DNA from: Balaenoptera acutorostrata
Lineage: Eukaryota; Chordata; Mammalia; Artiodactyla; Balaenopteridae
DNA length: 64,000 nt
Direction of reading: 5' to 3'
Assembly: GCF_949987535.1 (NCBI RefSeq)
Contig: NC_080078.1
Span: 30,710,942-30,774,941, forward strand
In this document: piece by piece, positions 21,501-32,509 of the stretch
How positions within the stretch are numbered: the first letter of the stretch is position 1
How the letters are laid out: each line of letters starts with the position of its first letter
The notes under the pieces: generated by a model
What the model was told of the DNA's origin: nothing
What the model saw: the letters and a program-made list of their open reading frames with translations, nothing else
Databases searched by the model: none
Made by a program: the position numbers and the translations under genes

Positions 21501-22549
21501 CTGCTGAGACTGAGGACCAAGAGTTGGGATCCTCTAAAAAAGTATTCCCAGACAAGGTGGGCGACCGTCCCTCAGCAGGGATGCAAGCCCATACAAGGGG
21601 CAAAATGATTAGGTGACCTCTTGGGGCCTTGGAGGTAGTTTCATCCTGCTGGTAGCTCAGTTTAACTCCACGGTTGTCATCACTTGGGACAAAGGGTAGG
21701 AGCATGTGAGAGAGAGTGTACCAGGGAGGCCAGTTGTCATGGTTGCCAGCTCATAGCCCCTGCTTCCTGAGACTCCGCCCCTTCTTCCTATGCAGGGCTG
21801 GTTTGACCAGGATTTTGCACTAATTGAAGTGCAGTCAATCCACAGACTGTCTGATGACTGATGACTTTTGTGGCTGGGCTTGAAAAGAACTTGAGTGTGG
21901 GGTTTTGTGTTAGAAATCGGATAGGATTTTCCCGTTAGCCTAGTTGATACGGGAGCTGAAGGGATGCGGCCAGAAGCTGATCAAGGGAAGTCTGTGGGTG
22001 GGGACAGTAGGGTGAAGACTCCAGAGGGAGGCAGAAATAAGAGACCATGGAGAGGGGGAGACAGACAGAGACAGAGAGAGGATAAGAATACAGAGGTTTT
22101 CCAGTGGCAGTCTGCATGTGTCCTTACAAATAAACAGGTTTTGGTTTTTTTTTTTCCTTGAACTAACTGGGTTGGGTCTCTTTCTTTGGCAACCCAAAAC
22201 ACCTGCATAGGAAGAGGGAGAAAAAAAAGAGAGATCATGGGTGTATCTCAGATAGGAGATCTGTTTTCCCATGTGTTTAAATGTGGAGTCTTTCTGGTCT
22301 GCTCACCTCCCACCCATCCACCCACCTACATACACACTCTCTCTCTCTCACTTAATGAATTAAAAAAGAGAGAACTTTAATCAGGAGGCAAAATTCTAAG
22401 ACACATCCAGAAAATTAATGTTTCATGAATTAGGAAGCTGAGAAAAGTGTCCACTGGCATCAGGACCCAGCAGAGTTTAGTAAGAGGAGGCCAGAAAAAG
22501 CGATGAAGTGATTAATTGATCAAGTTGGGGATGTGACCTCAGGTTACAC
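21501..22549. other. Unassigned sequence
   Basis: No confident repeat. A stretch near 21495-21560 ('ccccttcacagctgctgaga') could be a worn minus-strand MIR and also mimics an acceptor site. Purine-rich text at 22045-22085 and a CT run at 22335-22350 are low-complexity. Confidence 0.4.
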
Positions 22550-22752
22550 CAGGGCTTTTCACCCTCAGTACTATGGACATTTTGAACAGGAAATTCTTCG
22601 TTGTGGGGGCTGTACTGTGTACTGTAGGAGGTTTTCCAGCATCTGTAGCCTCCACCCTCTAGACGCCAGTAATAATCCCCAGTTGTGACACCAAAAATGT
22701 CTCCAGGCATTGCCAAATGTCCTCTGTGGTGAAATGGCCCCTAGCACTGGGT
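22550..22752 (-). mobile_element. MER20 (hAT-Charlie) MITE
   Basis: 'cagggcttttcaccctcagt', 'cccagttgtgacaccaaaaa' and 'tccaggcattgccaaatgtc' are reverse-strand MER20. The last bases of the 5' terminal repeat are missing. Confidence 0.88.
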
Positions 22753-23004
22753 TAGTCAAAAAGAAAGCCTTCCTTCCTTCCTTGAACAAGTTATTTCCTT
22801 TCCTGTTAAATCTACTATTTGTGAAATGTGTGGAAGCTATAGAAATGAATAAAGCACAGACTCTGACTTGTAGGCATTAACAGATTCCTGGAAAATACTA
22901 ATGAGAACAGCTTATCAAATAAAGCTGGAACATCCCTTCCTCTTGGTTTTGAAGAACAGCAAAGATATCCATTTGTGAGGAATGGGTGAAGCACATTCTA
23001 ATTC

Positions 23005-23330
23005 AAAGTACGTAAAGATAATGGTAGAGGCTTTATTAAAAATACCCCAGAATTTCAGTGGTTTAACACAGTAAAAGTTTGTTTCTTGTTCATGTAACAG
23101 TCTTCCTGATTGGTGAACGGCTTTCCTCCACATGGTGATTCAGGGACCCAGGCTTCTGCCACATTGTGGCTCTTCCAATCCCCAAGATCTCACTGTCCTC
23201 TGTTACCAGTCAGCAGAAGAAAGAATAAGGAGAAGGCATGCCCTCTTCTTAAGAGCCTCGGCCTGGATATCACTTTATTTATGCTCACTTCCCATTGAAA
23301 ATTAGAATCCTGATGGTTTCTGATCAGACA
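23005..23330 (-). mobile_element. Old LTR-like repeat, family uncertain
   Basis: 'cagaatttcagtggtttaac', 'ttgtttcttgttcatgtaac', 'ggtgattcagggacccaggc' and 'gccctcttcttaagagcctc' match a common ancient LTR-like repeat seen also at 49213-49598 and, more weakly, at 28730-29030. I cannot name the family with certainty. Confidence 0.5.
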
Positions 23331-23584
23331 GAATGAATCGATATTGAATTGCTCATCTTGACTCAAACTCTGTGATACTCTCTGGTCACGAAAATTCCCT
23401 AGGAGCCTGTTCATGTAGAGTTCTTTCTTCAACGTGGGGGGAGTCTTGCATAGAGTCCTCCTCTGTGTGCAGTTTGAGCGGGAGCTGGGGTAAGAAGCCA
23501 GGTCTCTGTGTTCAGCAGTCTGTCTCTCTTTGCACTTCTTCTCTCCTCTACCAGGATTGGAGACATGGATGGTGCATAGTTAAT

Positions 23585-23650
23585 TTCTCTATCCCCAGTA
23601 CCTAGCCCAGGGTTGGGCACATATAAAGCATTCAGTAAATGTCTGCAGAG
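23585..23650 (+). mobile_element. L2 3'-terminal fragment
   Basis: 'tctctatccccagtacctag' followed by 'tgggcacatataaagcattc' and 'agtaaatgtctgcagag' is the last part of L2. Confidence 0.7.
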
Positions 23651-23864
23651 GGCATGAAAGAATGAGCAATATTGTTCACACCTTTAGAAGCACACATTCA
23701 AACAAGGTTTTACTTGTTAACCTGAAAATTACAACATATGTGCTCGTAAAACTGTATCCCCAGCTCTACGCTGATGTCAGGGCAGGACGAATTCCAAGTA
23801 CTGCATTGGGGGTGATCATACTTTATTAGCCAGGGATCTAACTGTCAGAAGTCCAACTCAGAGA

Positions 23865-24440
23865 GCTTTAAGATAAAAAGAGATATTTATTTGATCATAT
23901 AACTAAAACGTTCAGGGTATTTGGTCTCCAGCAGGGCTGAATACAGATGCTCGACAATGTGATCAGGAACCTCTTTTTCTCAGTTTCTTGGTTCCGCTTT
24001 CCTCTATGTCAGACATTCTTTGGCGGACACTCTTCCAAGTGATGGCAAAGATGTCACCGGCAGGGGCAGACATTCATCCTTCAACTGAGCCACCTCAGGG
24101 AGAAGGGCTCCAGAGAATGTCCCAGGGTTGAGTTTCATTGGCCAATCTGATGTCATGTGCACATCCTTGCACCAGTCACCATAGCCTGCCTCTCATTGGC
24201 TGGACCAGGTCACATGTGCATTGATGGAACGAGGGGTTCCCAATGCACATGGATTGAGAGGTAGAGAGGGACAGTTCTTTAGGGAAACCTGGAAAGCTGT
24301 TGCAAAAAGCTTTGTAATCCCTGGAAAGTAGTTCTGGATGGGCAGAGATACCCGATGTCCGCTCTATTTCCAGTCCTCTTATACAGTGGAACCCTATATT
24401 TTGCACCTCACACTCTTGAACATTCTTCTGGCAATTGTAT
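23865..24440 (-). mobile_element. Possible old LTR-like repeat
   Basis: 'gatatttatttgatcatata', the later 'ctcattggctggaccaggtc' and 'acatgtgcattgatggaac' resemble the layout of the LTR-like repeats around it, with the A/T-rich polyadenylation region at low coordinates. The assignment is weak. Confidence 0.35.
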
Positions 24441-24479
24441 CTGATTAACCTCTTTTAAGTCCATTCCTGCTGTGGCCCC

Positions 24480-25145
24480 TGAGCTTCTTGTGGAGATTTC
24501 CCCCAGTTCAGAAGTGGAGCATATGGCTCAGGCCTGGGCCACTGGGGTGATTATATTCCCCTGGTCACAGTGAATAGTTCAGGGATGGTTAAGTGGCCCA
24601 GGAATAGCCGATGAGATGAAATCAGACTTTAGCTCAAACTTGAGTGAAAGAGATCCTTTTTTCAAAATTAACTTCTTATTATAAAAACTTTCCAGCATAC
24701 ACAAAAATAGAGGTAACAGTATAATAATACACAGAGGAAACTCATGTATCCACCACCCAGCTTCAGCATTTATTAACTTATGGACAATCTTGATTTATTA
24801 TATCACCAACCACAGTGGATTATTTTGGAGCAGATTCTCAACATTGTATCATTTCATCTATATATTTTTCAGTATGTATCTCTAAAGGTAAGTGCTCTTG
24901 GGGGAAAAGATGGTATTTCCAATTAATACGGGAATCTAAAAAGATGTAGGGAATAAAGTTACTGTCGCCATCTTCCTTCCACTTTGAGGCAGTGACTGGA
25001 GCCAACCAGAAGATGGCAGAGTAGAAAGAAGAGCACCTAAGTCCTGATGACAGATTTTGGGCCCTGAATTCAGCTGTGCACGAAGTCAGTTTTACCACTG
25101 TTTTTTTTAAGTTGGGTGAGCCAGAATATCCCTTTTAGCTGTGTT
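24480..25145 (+). mobile_element. Old ERV-type LTR interrupted by an L1 end
   Basis: Left part: 'caggcctgggccactggggt' and 'tggtcacagtgaatagttca'. Right part: 'agtcctgatgacagattttg' and 'gggtgagccagaatatccct'. Both sides belong to one LTR consensus, split by an L1 3' end at about 24656-24905. TG...CA termini could not be placed with confidence. Confidence 0.55.
24656..24905 (-). mobile_element. Old L1 (L1M-type) 3' end nested in an LTR
   Basis: It starts with a T-rich edge and runs through 'aaaactttccagcatacaca', 'atgtatccaccacccagctt' and 'tttttcagtatgtatctcta'. It shares its family with 898-1120 and must be younger than the LTR it splits. Confidence 0.65.
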
Positions 25146-27350
25146 GTTGGTGCCCTGCCCATAATGTCTTGGCCCACCCTGAGGGTCATATGAAGCTTAG
25201 GTGGACAGTTCCCAAAACAATGATGGCTCCTTACCGTGAGCATGGGTACCTCTGTGCCTAAGGGCTTTCTCTGGCCATAGGATTGTGCTTGGCTCCTGCA
25301 TATGGCAGACCAGAAGTGGAAGGGACTAAATGCTCCCCAGAGCCACCCTCAACCATGGGGAGCAGAAGGTGGTGTATAGATATCTTGGCTTCCTCGTGGC
25401 TCAAGGAGACAATACTGAGGCATGTTCTCCACTGAGTGTCAGAAGGTCCCCTGTGGGATTGAGTCCCAGTTGCCCCAGCAGTAACCCTCCCATTAATGCA
25501 CCTGTGTTGGCTTCCTTCCCCTTCCTGTCTTACTTTTCCTACTACATCACCTGTGGTCACCTCCCAACTAAACCACATTCCCATGATTTCTCATCTCAGG
25601 GTCTGCTTTAGAGAAAACCTAAACAGAGACATTCCCCTTTCCTCCAGTCACTCTCAAAAAAGGCAAAAAAGAGTCCTAAGTATTTATGCCCCATGTTTCC
25701 CACCCTCAATATTTGCTTGGAATATGAAATAATGGATACTTTTGGGAAACTGTGTCTCCCCTCAATGCCCATGGCCCAATATTAACAGAAGACGTTTCCA
25801 GTCTTAGGATCCAGTTGCAGAAGTCAGGCCTCAGGAATACCAGGTATGCAGTGAATTTCACCTGCAGCATAATAAAATCAAGGTGCTGTTGACCTGGGCA
25901 CAACTGCCAGACTATGGTAGTTAATATGGATACCCCAGCAGCTTTGCCTGATGGTTCAGATGATGATTTACAGGGGGAGCTGGTCCCTGGGTGTGCACGT
26001 GGCAGGATGCTCTGTTTATCCTCCTTAAGATAGATTTCTGGCATTTTTGATGGGGGAACACAAAGAAGAGCTACTGTCTCTGTGAGACATTTTCAAGTGT
26101 CTTTCCTACTACCTACAAATTAAAACACATATGCAAACAAATACTAAGTTGGTGATAAAACAAGTAGCTTCAATAAAGAGACTTGGCAGGGTTTCTGGAG
26201 ACCAGTTGTCTAGCATCTTGAACCTATAAGGAAATCACAAAGTAAGCTGAGAAAAAAAAAATCTTAGATCATCCAAACAACAGTCTCAAAGTCTATGTGC
26301 TTTATTCAAAGGAAAATCCTCTTAGACTCTCACTCAGGGCTGGGCTACTCTTCCTTTGCACACAATTCCAACAGAGGATTGGAAGCCCCACATTTGAAGC
26401 AGAAGGGAACATCAATAGTAGGGGCTGCAAACTCAAAAAATTAAAGGAACCAGCTGAGAATTATAAATAAGTGAAAAAAGGCAAGTGAACTGATTAACGC
26501 TACCTGGAAATGTGGGTCCATTGTTTGTCAGCTTGTCCAATTTTTCAGGGAAAACTGGAAATTGGGATTTTTTAAATGAAAATAACCCCCTTTTATATAA
26601 GAAATATTTTAACAAAAAAGTTTTAAAAACAATGTGCAGGTTTGATGCATGGGCGGGGCGGGGGCTGACTTTGCCCCATCAAATGAAGCATGAATTCTCC
26701 ATTTTGCCACTGTTGCTTCTTCTTGGCTCCTGTAGGACACTTTAATTTGTGATTCCTGGGTGAGATCACTAGAGGTTTGAGCACAGGGTCTAGATTAGGC
26801 TTTGGAAATACTTGTTGGAGGAATCAGTGGATGCATAACTGTTTGCAGAAGTCATTCTTATTTTGGTTGAGTGGGCAGTGTTCTTAACTTCCCAAGACAA
26901 ACTAGCTGTGGACATCCTGGGATCCATGTGGCAGGTGCCTGGGGACTGCTGGGGACACAGGATACATCTTCCTCTTCCCTCTCCCGTGTTTACACAATTG
27001 GCTTTCAAAGGTCATGATTCCTCTGTGGGCGATGGGCCGGCAGCCTCCGCTCTCTGCTTGGCTTGATTTGGTTCATTTCATCCAGGCTGGAACCTCCACG
27101 TCTGGAGTTTTCTCGGCTTTGCACAGCCATACCCCATTGGGCAAATGGAAAACAACCCCTTCAACTCTCTCTCAAGTAGCCAAGCAGTTCCCCTGTGGGG
27201 CTTTCCTGAGAGCGTATTTCAGCATCGGCATTGCAAAGCACAGTCCCATGAAGTCCTGGGGTGTAGTTTGATGATTGAACCAATTCTCCTTCTTAAGGTG
27301 TTCTTCATTCTTCAAGACTGTACTCTTCAGGGTCATGAGATGGTCTTTTA
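25146..27350. other. Unassigned sequence with low repeat content
   Basis: No confident repeat or gene. The frames at 25258-25611 and 25706-26044 have no family resemblance. Text near 26745-26830 may be a worn L2 3' end. A G-rich patch (GGGCGGGGCGGGGG) lies near 26651. Confidence 0.4.
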
Positions 27351-27364
27351 AAAATTTAAAAATA

Positions 27365-27655
27365 GGGACTTCCCTGGTGGCCAAGTGGTTGAGAATCCGC
27401 CTGCCAATGCAGGGGATACAGGTTCGAGCCCTGGTCTGGGAAGATCCCACATGCCACGGAGCAACTAAGCCCATGTGCCACAACTACTGAAGCCTGTGCG
27501 CCTAGAGCCCGTGCTCTGCAATGAGAAGCCACAGCAAGGAGAAGCCTGCGCACCACAACGAAGAGTAGCCCCTGCTCGCCACAGCTAGAGAAAGCCCGTG
27601 TGCACAGCAAAGAAGACCGAACACAGCCAAAAATAAATAAATAAATAAATAAAAC
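27365..27655 (+). mobile_element. CHR-type tRNA-derived SINE, sense copy
   Basis: The only plus-strand CHR SINE in the window. The tRNA-Glu-derived head begins at 27365; the A box lies around 27375-27390 ('tggtggccaagtggtt') and the B box at 27421-27431 ('ggttcgagccc'). The body ends in an AAAT-repeat tail. Flanks 'tcttttaaaaat' and 'tcttttaaaaaa' form an approximate target-site duplication. Confidence 0.96.
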
Positions 27656-27689
27656 CCCAAAAAACGAATCTTCTTTTAAAAAAATTTTT

Positions 27690-27867
27690 TGAAAATAATC
27701 TTTGTTGTATTTATTTTTATCTGATCCCAAGACTGTTATATGCCCATTGTTTTGGGAATATAGAATAACATTAAAATTATCAATAATCTTGTCACATGTA
27801 TTAAACCCAAAAGTATTTTTCCTTCAGTTTTCTTCTATGTATGTGTACATTTGTGTGTGTATATATG
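27690..27867 (-). mobile_element. Diverged L1-like fragment, left part
   Basis: AT-rich text resembling an old L1 3' region on the minus strand. It may continue at 28280-28570 beyond the LTR insertion. Assignment is tentative. Confidence 0.35.
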
Positions 27868-28230
27868 TGCTTTAGTCTCTTCAACCTGCTATGACAGAAA
27901 TACCATAAACTGCCTGACTTATAAACAACAAACATTTATTTCACACAGTTTTGGAGGCTGGGAAGTCCAAGATCATAGCACCGGTAGATCTGGTGTCTCC
28001 TGAGGTCAAGCCTCCTTATTCATGGTGCTGTATTCCCTGTGTCCTCACAAGGCAGAACCGGGAAGGATCTCTCTGGGATCTCTTGTATAAGGGCACTAAT
28101 CCCATTCATGAGGGCTCCACCCTTATGACCTAATCACCTGCCAAAGGCCCCACCTCCTAATACCATCACCTTGTGTGTTAGGTTTTCAACATATGAATTC
28201 TGGGGGGACAGAAACATTCAGTCCATAGCA
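27868..28230 (-). mobile_element. MaLR (MST/MLT1-type) LTR
   Basis: On the plus strand it opens 'tgctttagtctcttcaacct' and closes 'aacattcagtccatagca'. Landmarks: 'aaatttattt'-like AATAAA complement at 27935-27940, 'attcatgagggctccaccct', 'tgacctaatcacctgccaaa' and 'aacatatgaattctgggggg'. No clear target-site duplication survives. The reading frame inside is incidental. Confidence 0.88.
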
Positions 28231-28276
28231 GTGTGTATATGTATGTATGCGTGTGTGTGTGTTTATGTACACACAT
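28231..28276. repeat. TG/TATG-rich low-complexity tract
   Basis: Alternating GTGTGTATATGTATG-type sequence, abutting the LTR on one side. A similar TG-rich patch lies at 27848-27867 on the other side, so the LTR landed within a purine-pyrimidine repeat. Confidence 0.8.
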
Positions 28277-28279
28277 ACA

Positions 28280-28570
28280 GAAACATAAATATCAATAAAT
28301 GTATATTGATAATTGAGAAAAATTTGAACATGAAGTTCGTGTCTGCTTTTTTTTTTTATCAAATTCTCTGTAAGCATCATTTTTAATGCCTTAATAAGAT
28401 CATATCATCATGGTGCTTATTTAACTACTTATCCAATGTTGGATATTTTGGTTGTTTTCATGGAAAGTTTTACTAATATAAATAACATGGTGATAAACAT
28501 CTTTGTGCATAAATTTTTATATTTCTCATGATTTTCTCAGCATAGGTTCCTCTTTGAAACAATTAAACTC
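28280..28570 (-). mobile_element. Diverged L1-like fragment, right part
   Basis: 'atccaatgttggatattttg', 'gttgttttcatggaaag' and 'catctttgtgcataaatttt' fit a reverse-strand L1 3' region of the old kind whose consensus describes 'aaacatccttgtgcata'. Non-coding. Confidence 0.5.
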
Positions 28571-28729
28571 ACCTCTTGAGAGCCCCCAAACTGGCTAATG
28601 TCCAATAAATTTAATTAATTCTTTTAAGAGCTGAAGGAAGAGTACTCTTATTTCCACTTAATTGGTCAAGCCAGTAAACTAGCTTTTCTTGATTTCTTTC
28701 TGGATTAAAAGGTTAAGAAAGTTACTGTA

Positions 28730-29030
28730 ACATACAAACCCTCAAATATCAGGGACTTAATGCAGTAGAAATTTATTTCTTACTCACCTGAAGTGTAATG
28801 TGGATGTTTGTGTTCAGAGGGCAGTTTTTTGCCAAGTGGCAATTTAGGGGTTTGGTTTCTTTTATCTTCTGGCTCTGCCATCTTCAATATGTGGACTCTA
28901 AGGCCACTGGGCACATCTGTATTGAGCTATAGAAGGGGAGGAGCCTAGGAGATTTTGTATGGACCATGTGTGCCTCAGAAGAAAATGGAGTGGGTTTTGT
29001 GATCACGTATCCAGACCCTGCTACATAATT
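28730..29030 (-). mobile_element. Old LTR-like repeat, family uncertain
   Basis: 'tatcagggacttaatgcagt', 'agaaatttatttcttactca' and 'atcttctggctctgccatct' resemble the LTR-like repeat at 23005-23330 in the same orientation. Confidence 0.45.
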
Positions 29031-29044
29031 TCACCTTACCTCAT

Positions 29045-29110
29045 ACATCTAGTCCCTCAGCAAATCCTGTTGGTTTTGTCTTCAAAATATTCGTTGACTT
29101 ATCCACCTCA
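29045..29110 (+). mobile_element. L2 fragment, left side of a nested insertion
   Basis: 'catctagtccctcagcaaat' then 'cctgttggttttgtcttcaa' is sense L2. The downstream part of an L2 reappears at about 30560-30720, on the far side of an L1 insertion. Confidence 0.65.
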
Positions 29111-29111
29111 G

Positions 29112-29519
29112 CCTACATTCATGGGATTAACCCACTTGGTTATGATGCATTGCCTTTTGACATATTTTTAGATTTGATCTGCTAATATTTTACAGGGCAT
29201 TTTTGCATCTATGTTCATGAAGGATATTGGTTTATAGTTTTCTTTTCTTATGATGGCTTTGCCTGGCTTTGGAATCAGGGTAATACTAGCCTCATAAAAT
29301 GAGTTGGGAAATGTTCTCTCCTCATCTGGTTTATGAAATAATTTGTATAGGATTGGGTTTTTTTTTTTCCCCCTTAAATGTTTGATAGAATTCACCAGGG
29401 AAGGCATCTGGGATTGAGGTTTTCTTTGTGGGAAGGTTTTAAATTATAAATTCAATTTCTTTAACTGATACAGGGCTGTTCAGGTTTTCTATTCTATTAT
29501 TTTTGGTAATTTGTGTCTT
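29112..29519 (-). mobile_element. L1 ORF2 fragment, left part
   Basis: 'tgggattaacccacttggtt', 'tttgcatctatgttcatgaa', 'tggctttggaatcagggtaa' and 'atgtttgatagaattcacca' are reverse-strand L1 ORF2. An LTR inserted at 29520 splits it; the frame resumes at 30322 with 'gtctttcaaggaatttgtcc'. Confidence 0.9.
29168..29407 (-). pseudogene. L1 ORF2 reverse-transcriptase fragment
   Basis: A 79-codon stretch whose translation contains '[16 protein letters not shown]' and '[14 protein letters not shown]', the conserved finger/palm region of L1-type reverse transcriptase. The catalytic YADD box would lie further along and is not in this fragment. The flanking frame is broken, and the element is interrupted by an LTR, so it cannot be active. 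Confidence 0.88.
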
Positions 29520-29821
29520 TGATATCATGATTTATGATGAGAAATATATAATTGGTCTTCCACTTTCTGGCATAGTGCTCATAAAACCCTTGGAATTTCC
29601 TAAATGTTGAGAGTGATAAAGGTATCTTTTGTTATGTTAATGAGGTGACTTTTGGAAAGCACTTAAGAATAGGCTGGTTGCCAGTGGAGCCAACCATGTG
29701 ATTAGAGGGTTGGAACTTTCTGTCTCATCTCCAGACCTCCAGGAAGGGGAGAGGGGCTAGAGGTTGAATCAGTTGCCAATGGCCAGTGATTTAATCAATT
29801 TTGCCTATGTAATGAAACCTC

Positions 29822-29829
29822 TATAAAAA
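29822..29829 (+). promoter_or_regulatory. LTR TATA box
   Basis: TATAAAAA within the LTR, upstream of the AATAAA signal at 29978. This is a remnant of the retroviral promoter; whether it is active is unknown. Confidence 0.6.
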
Positions 29830-29977
29830 TATCAAAAGGATGGGGTTTAGAGAGCTTCTGCATGGAGATTCGGGGAGAGTGGTGTGTTTGGAGAGGGCAT
29901 GGAAGCTCTGTACTCCTTCTCCATACATTGCCTTGTGCATGTCTTCCATCTGACTGTTCCTGAATTATCTGCTTTGT

Positions 29978-29983
29978 AATAAA
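29978..29983 (+). terminator. LTR polyadenylation signal
   Basis: AATAAA in the context 'ctttgtaataaactgg', at the expected distance from the TATA box of the same LTR. Confidence 0.6.
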
Positions 29984-30321
29984 CTGGTAATCTAGTAAGT
30001 GAAATGTTTCTGTGTGTTCTATAAACAGGTCTAGGAAATTAATCGAACCTCAGGAGAGGGGTGGTCATGGGAACCTCTGATTTATAGCCAGTCTGTCAGA
30101 AGTACAGGTAACAACCTGGGCTTGTAACTGGTGTCTGAAGGTGGGGGTGGGGGCAGTCTTGTGAGACTGGACCCTTTATCCATGGAATCTGATGGTACCT
30201 TTGGGTAGATAATATCAGAATTGAACTGAACTGAGTTGAAACCCTCCTGGCGTATGAGAGAATTGCTTGTTGGAGTAGCAGGCTTCCCCCCATTGAAACT
30301 GGTCTCAAAACACCAAAGAGT

Positions 30322-30555
30322 GTCTTTCAAGGAATTTGTCCATTTCATCTATGTTATCTAAATATTCTAAGTGGTTCATTATATTTCTTTATTATTTTTT
30401 AATATCTGAAAGGTCTGTAGTGATGCCCTCTATTTTATTTCTGCTATTGTCTCCTCTCTTTCTTGACCAATCTGTCTAAATTTATCAGTTTTACTGATAT
30501 TGTTTTCAAAGAGCCATCTTTTGGTTTTATTGTTTTTTCTCTATTATTTTTCAGG
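30322..30555 (-). mobile_element. L1 ORF2 fragment, right part
   Basis: 'ggaatttgtccatttcatct', 'ggtctgtagtgatgccctct' and 'aaagagccatcttttggttt' continue the reverse-strand ORF2 after the LTR. Confidence 0.88.
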
Positions 30556-30559
30556 AAGT

Positions 30560-30725
30560 TCTCAGCCTAAATGTCTTCTCAGGAGTTTGTTTCCGTTCTA
30601 GCTAAAGTGGCTTCCCCTATCTCTTGCCCCCCATTATTTATTTTCTATTTCAGGCACACATGTAATTATTTTATTTATTATTTGCTGATTATTTGTTTGT
30701 CACGTGCCTTCTTTGCTGTTATATA
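30560..30725 (+). mobile_element. L2 fragment, right side of a nested insertion
   Basis: 'gttctcagcctaaatgtctt' then 'ctagctaaagtggcttcccc' fits the sense L2 3' region downstream of the piece at 29045-29110. About 350 bp of L2 expected between the two pieces is missing. Confidence 0.55.
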
Positions 30726-30827
30726 ATTTTCAGATATTGGTGATCAGTAATTGGTCTACCTAATATGCTAACATGCTTTGGGAATTTCCAAGAAGGACAC
30801 ATATGGCAGTTTCCAATGTTGGATAGT

Positions 30828-31060
30828 ACTATCTATAGTGGTTAAGAGGGCAGGCTCTAGAGTTGGCCAGTCTGAACTTGAATCCTGGCTCCACCATTCA
30901 CTAGATGTGCGACCCTGGACAATTTTGTCAACCTCTTTGGGCCTCAGTTTTTGCATTTGTAGAATGGAAATGTAATGGTGCTTATCTTATCTCACAGTTA
31001 AAATGTGTAAAGTGTTCGGCACAGTGCCTGGTACCCAGTAAGAGCTTAATAAATGCAAGC
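30828..31060 (+). mobile_element. MIR SINE, near full length
   Basis: It starts at the tRNA-like head ('tatagtggttaagagggcag') and passes 'ttgaatcctggctccaccat', 'gggcctcagtttttgcattt' and 'cacagtgcctggtacccagt'. One of the best preserved MIRs here. Confidence 0.92.
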
Positions 31061-31404
31061 TGCCTTTTTTTAGTTCTTTGAGAAGCATCTTGCAGAATAA
31101 AATTCTGTGGAGAACATTTTGGAAAACCGATTTATGCACTGGATGTTCACGATTTTGACATAAATGGCATGGGATCATCTGAACCATTGCTGCTAAGAGC
31201 TTGTGACTGAGGGAGCCTGGATGAACACCCAGAACATGCCAACTTGATGTGCGTTGGGGATCTCATGTGATTCCCCTGACAAGCCACAGGTATTTATTCC
31301 CAGCTTACAGAATGCTGATGCCAAGGATTCCACGCTACGATGAGGGTCACAAGTATCGTGAATCACAAAACCCTCTCTCAAATGAATGCTGATTCCTTTA
31401 GAGA
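31061..31404. other. Unassigned sequence
   Basis: No repeat or gene is recognised. Short overlapping minus-strand frames have no family resemblance. Confidence 0.4.
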
Positions 31405-31500
31405 TGAGGGCTGTGTGTGCAGTGGCTGAGGGTCCCAGCTCTGTGATCTGGAGGCCTGGGTTTGATTTCTGGCTCTCCCACTTGGCAACTGTGACAGTGG
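31405..31500 (+). mobile_element. MIR head fragment
   Basis: 'gtgcagtggctgagggtccc', 'tgggtttgatttctggctct' and 'cccacttggcaactgtgac' are the 5' third of a sense MIR. Confidence 0.6.
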
Positions 31501-31594
31501 ACGGGTTGGATGAGGCATGCATGAGAAGGACCTAGCCCAGGGTGTGTCTGTTGCAGGTGGAGCGCTCCCTGAAACTCTAGTATTATCCCCAAGG

Positions 31595-31722
31595 ACATCA
31601 GCTCTTCCCACCAGGAGGATGTTACCATGGCAGGCACTTTGCGTGTTCTGTTCACCTGTATCCTCACCACCTAGGCCAGTGTGGTCAGATAGCAGGCAGT
31701 TCAAAATACTTGTGAAATCGAT
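31595..31722 (+). mobile_element. L2 3'-terminal fragment
   Basis: 'gaggatgttaccatggcagg', 'tctgttcacctgtatcctca' and 'aaaatacttgtgaaatcga' follow the L2 3' end with divergence. Confidence 0.5.
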
Positions 31723-32508
31723 TCTTCTTCTTCTTGTTTATTAAATCTGTGCCTCTGACTTCAGTGCCCTGAAGCGCAGCAGGAAAACAATACCCTCAAT
31801 AATCTAGCCCTTGGTTATCTCAGCTGGCACCTGCTCATCTCACATGAGCTGCTAATTTTCCTCTCAGGAATCTTCTGGACTGCCAGGATCCCCGGGGAGG
31901 GACAGGGCTTTCAGGGATCTTCTGAACTCTGGAGAAAATAACAGTTCTTGTTCACAGACGCATGCCACCTTCCTTTGGCTCTGGTTTGCAAATTCCAGAG
32001 ATGGTGCTGGGCTGCTGGCTAAGCTGGGCTGGCAGGAGTGTGGGCATTTAGTCAAAGGCTACAGGACACAGGCAGACTCAGCAGGACCCCATGAGTACTC
32101 CCCGGGCAACACCCTGCAGTGAATTTAAAGTTGGCTCATGGTAGTTTCCATACCAGAGTTGCATGAAAGAGGTTGTACGGATCATGTTCTCTGGGGGCTG
32201 CTGTCGTTGTTTATGCCCCTTGGTTTCCTTTGGTGCAAGCAGATCCACCTTTCTTTTCTTCTCCATCTTCTGACATGAACTTGTCCTGTTATGTACTGAT
32301 GAAGCAGGGGATAGTCAAGGCCATAGGCTCGTGCTGAGATTTCCTGCCTGGCTCTTCCCAATACAGAGAGAACTTCCCTCTGTGTGGTTAGGATTGAAGT
32401 ACACAGGCTTGTACTTCAACATCCCTTCAATAAGAAAGTCTGGTCCCCACCTCCTGCCACCCCACGCCATGCTCGCTAGCTTCTCAAAGTCCCTTTAGGG
32501 GTAGACTT
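31723..32508. other. Unassigned sequence
   Basis: No repeat or gene is recognised. The minus-strand frame at 32078-32266 (62 codons, basic N-terminus) has no known family and no exon context. Confidence 0.4.
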
Positions 32509-32509
32509 T

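Larger units (their letters stand above)
29520..30321 (+). mobile_element. ERV-type solo LTR nested in L1
   Basis: It starts 'tgatatcatgatttatgatg'. A TATA box (TATAAAAA, 29822-29829) and a polyadenylation signal (AATAAA, 29978-29983) lie about 155 bp apart, a normal U3-R layout. 'gtctt' flanks it at 29515-29519 and 30322-30326, consistent with a 5-bp duplication, and its removal restores L1 ORF2 text. The 3' end lacks a clean CA. No internal viral genes are present. Confidence 0.78.

Noticed and set aside
21392..21616. Possible cryptic exon: 'ccccttcacag' acceptor and 'gacaaggtgggc' donor
   Set aside because: The acceptor-like text is also what a minus-strand MIR would produce, and no neighbouring exon in a compatible frame is visible.
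27365..27440. tRNA-like sequence with A and B boxes
   Set aside because: It is the tRNA-derived head of a CHR SINE with an A-rich tail and flanking duplication, not a functional tRNA gene.
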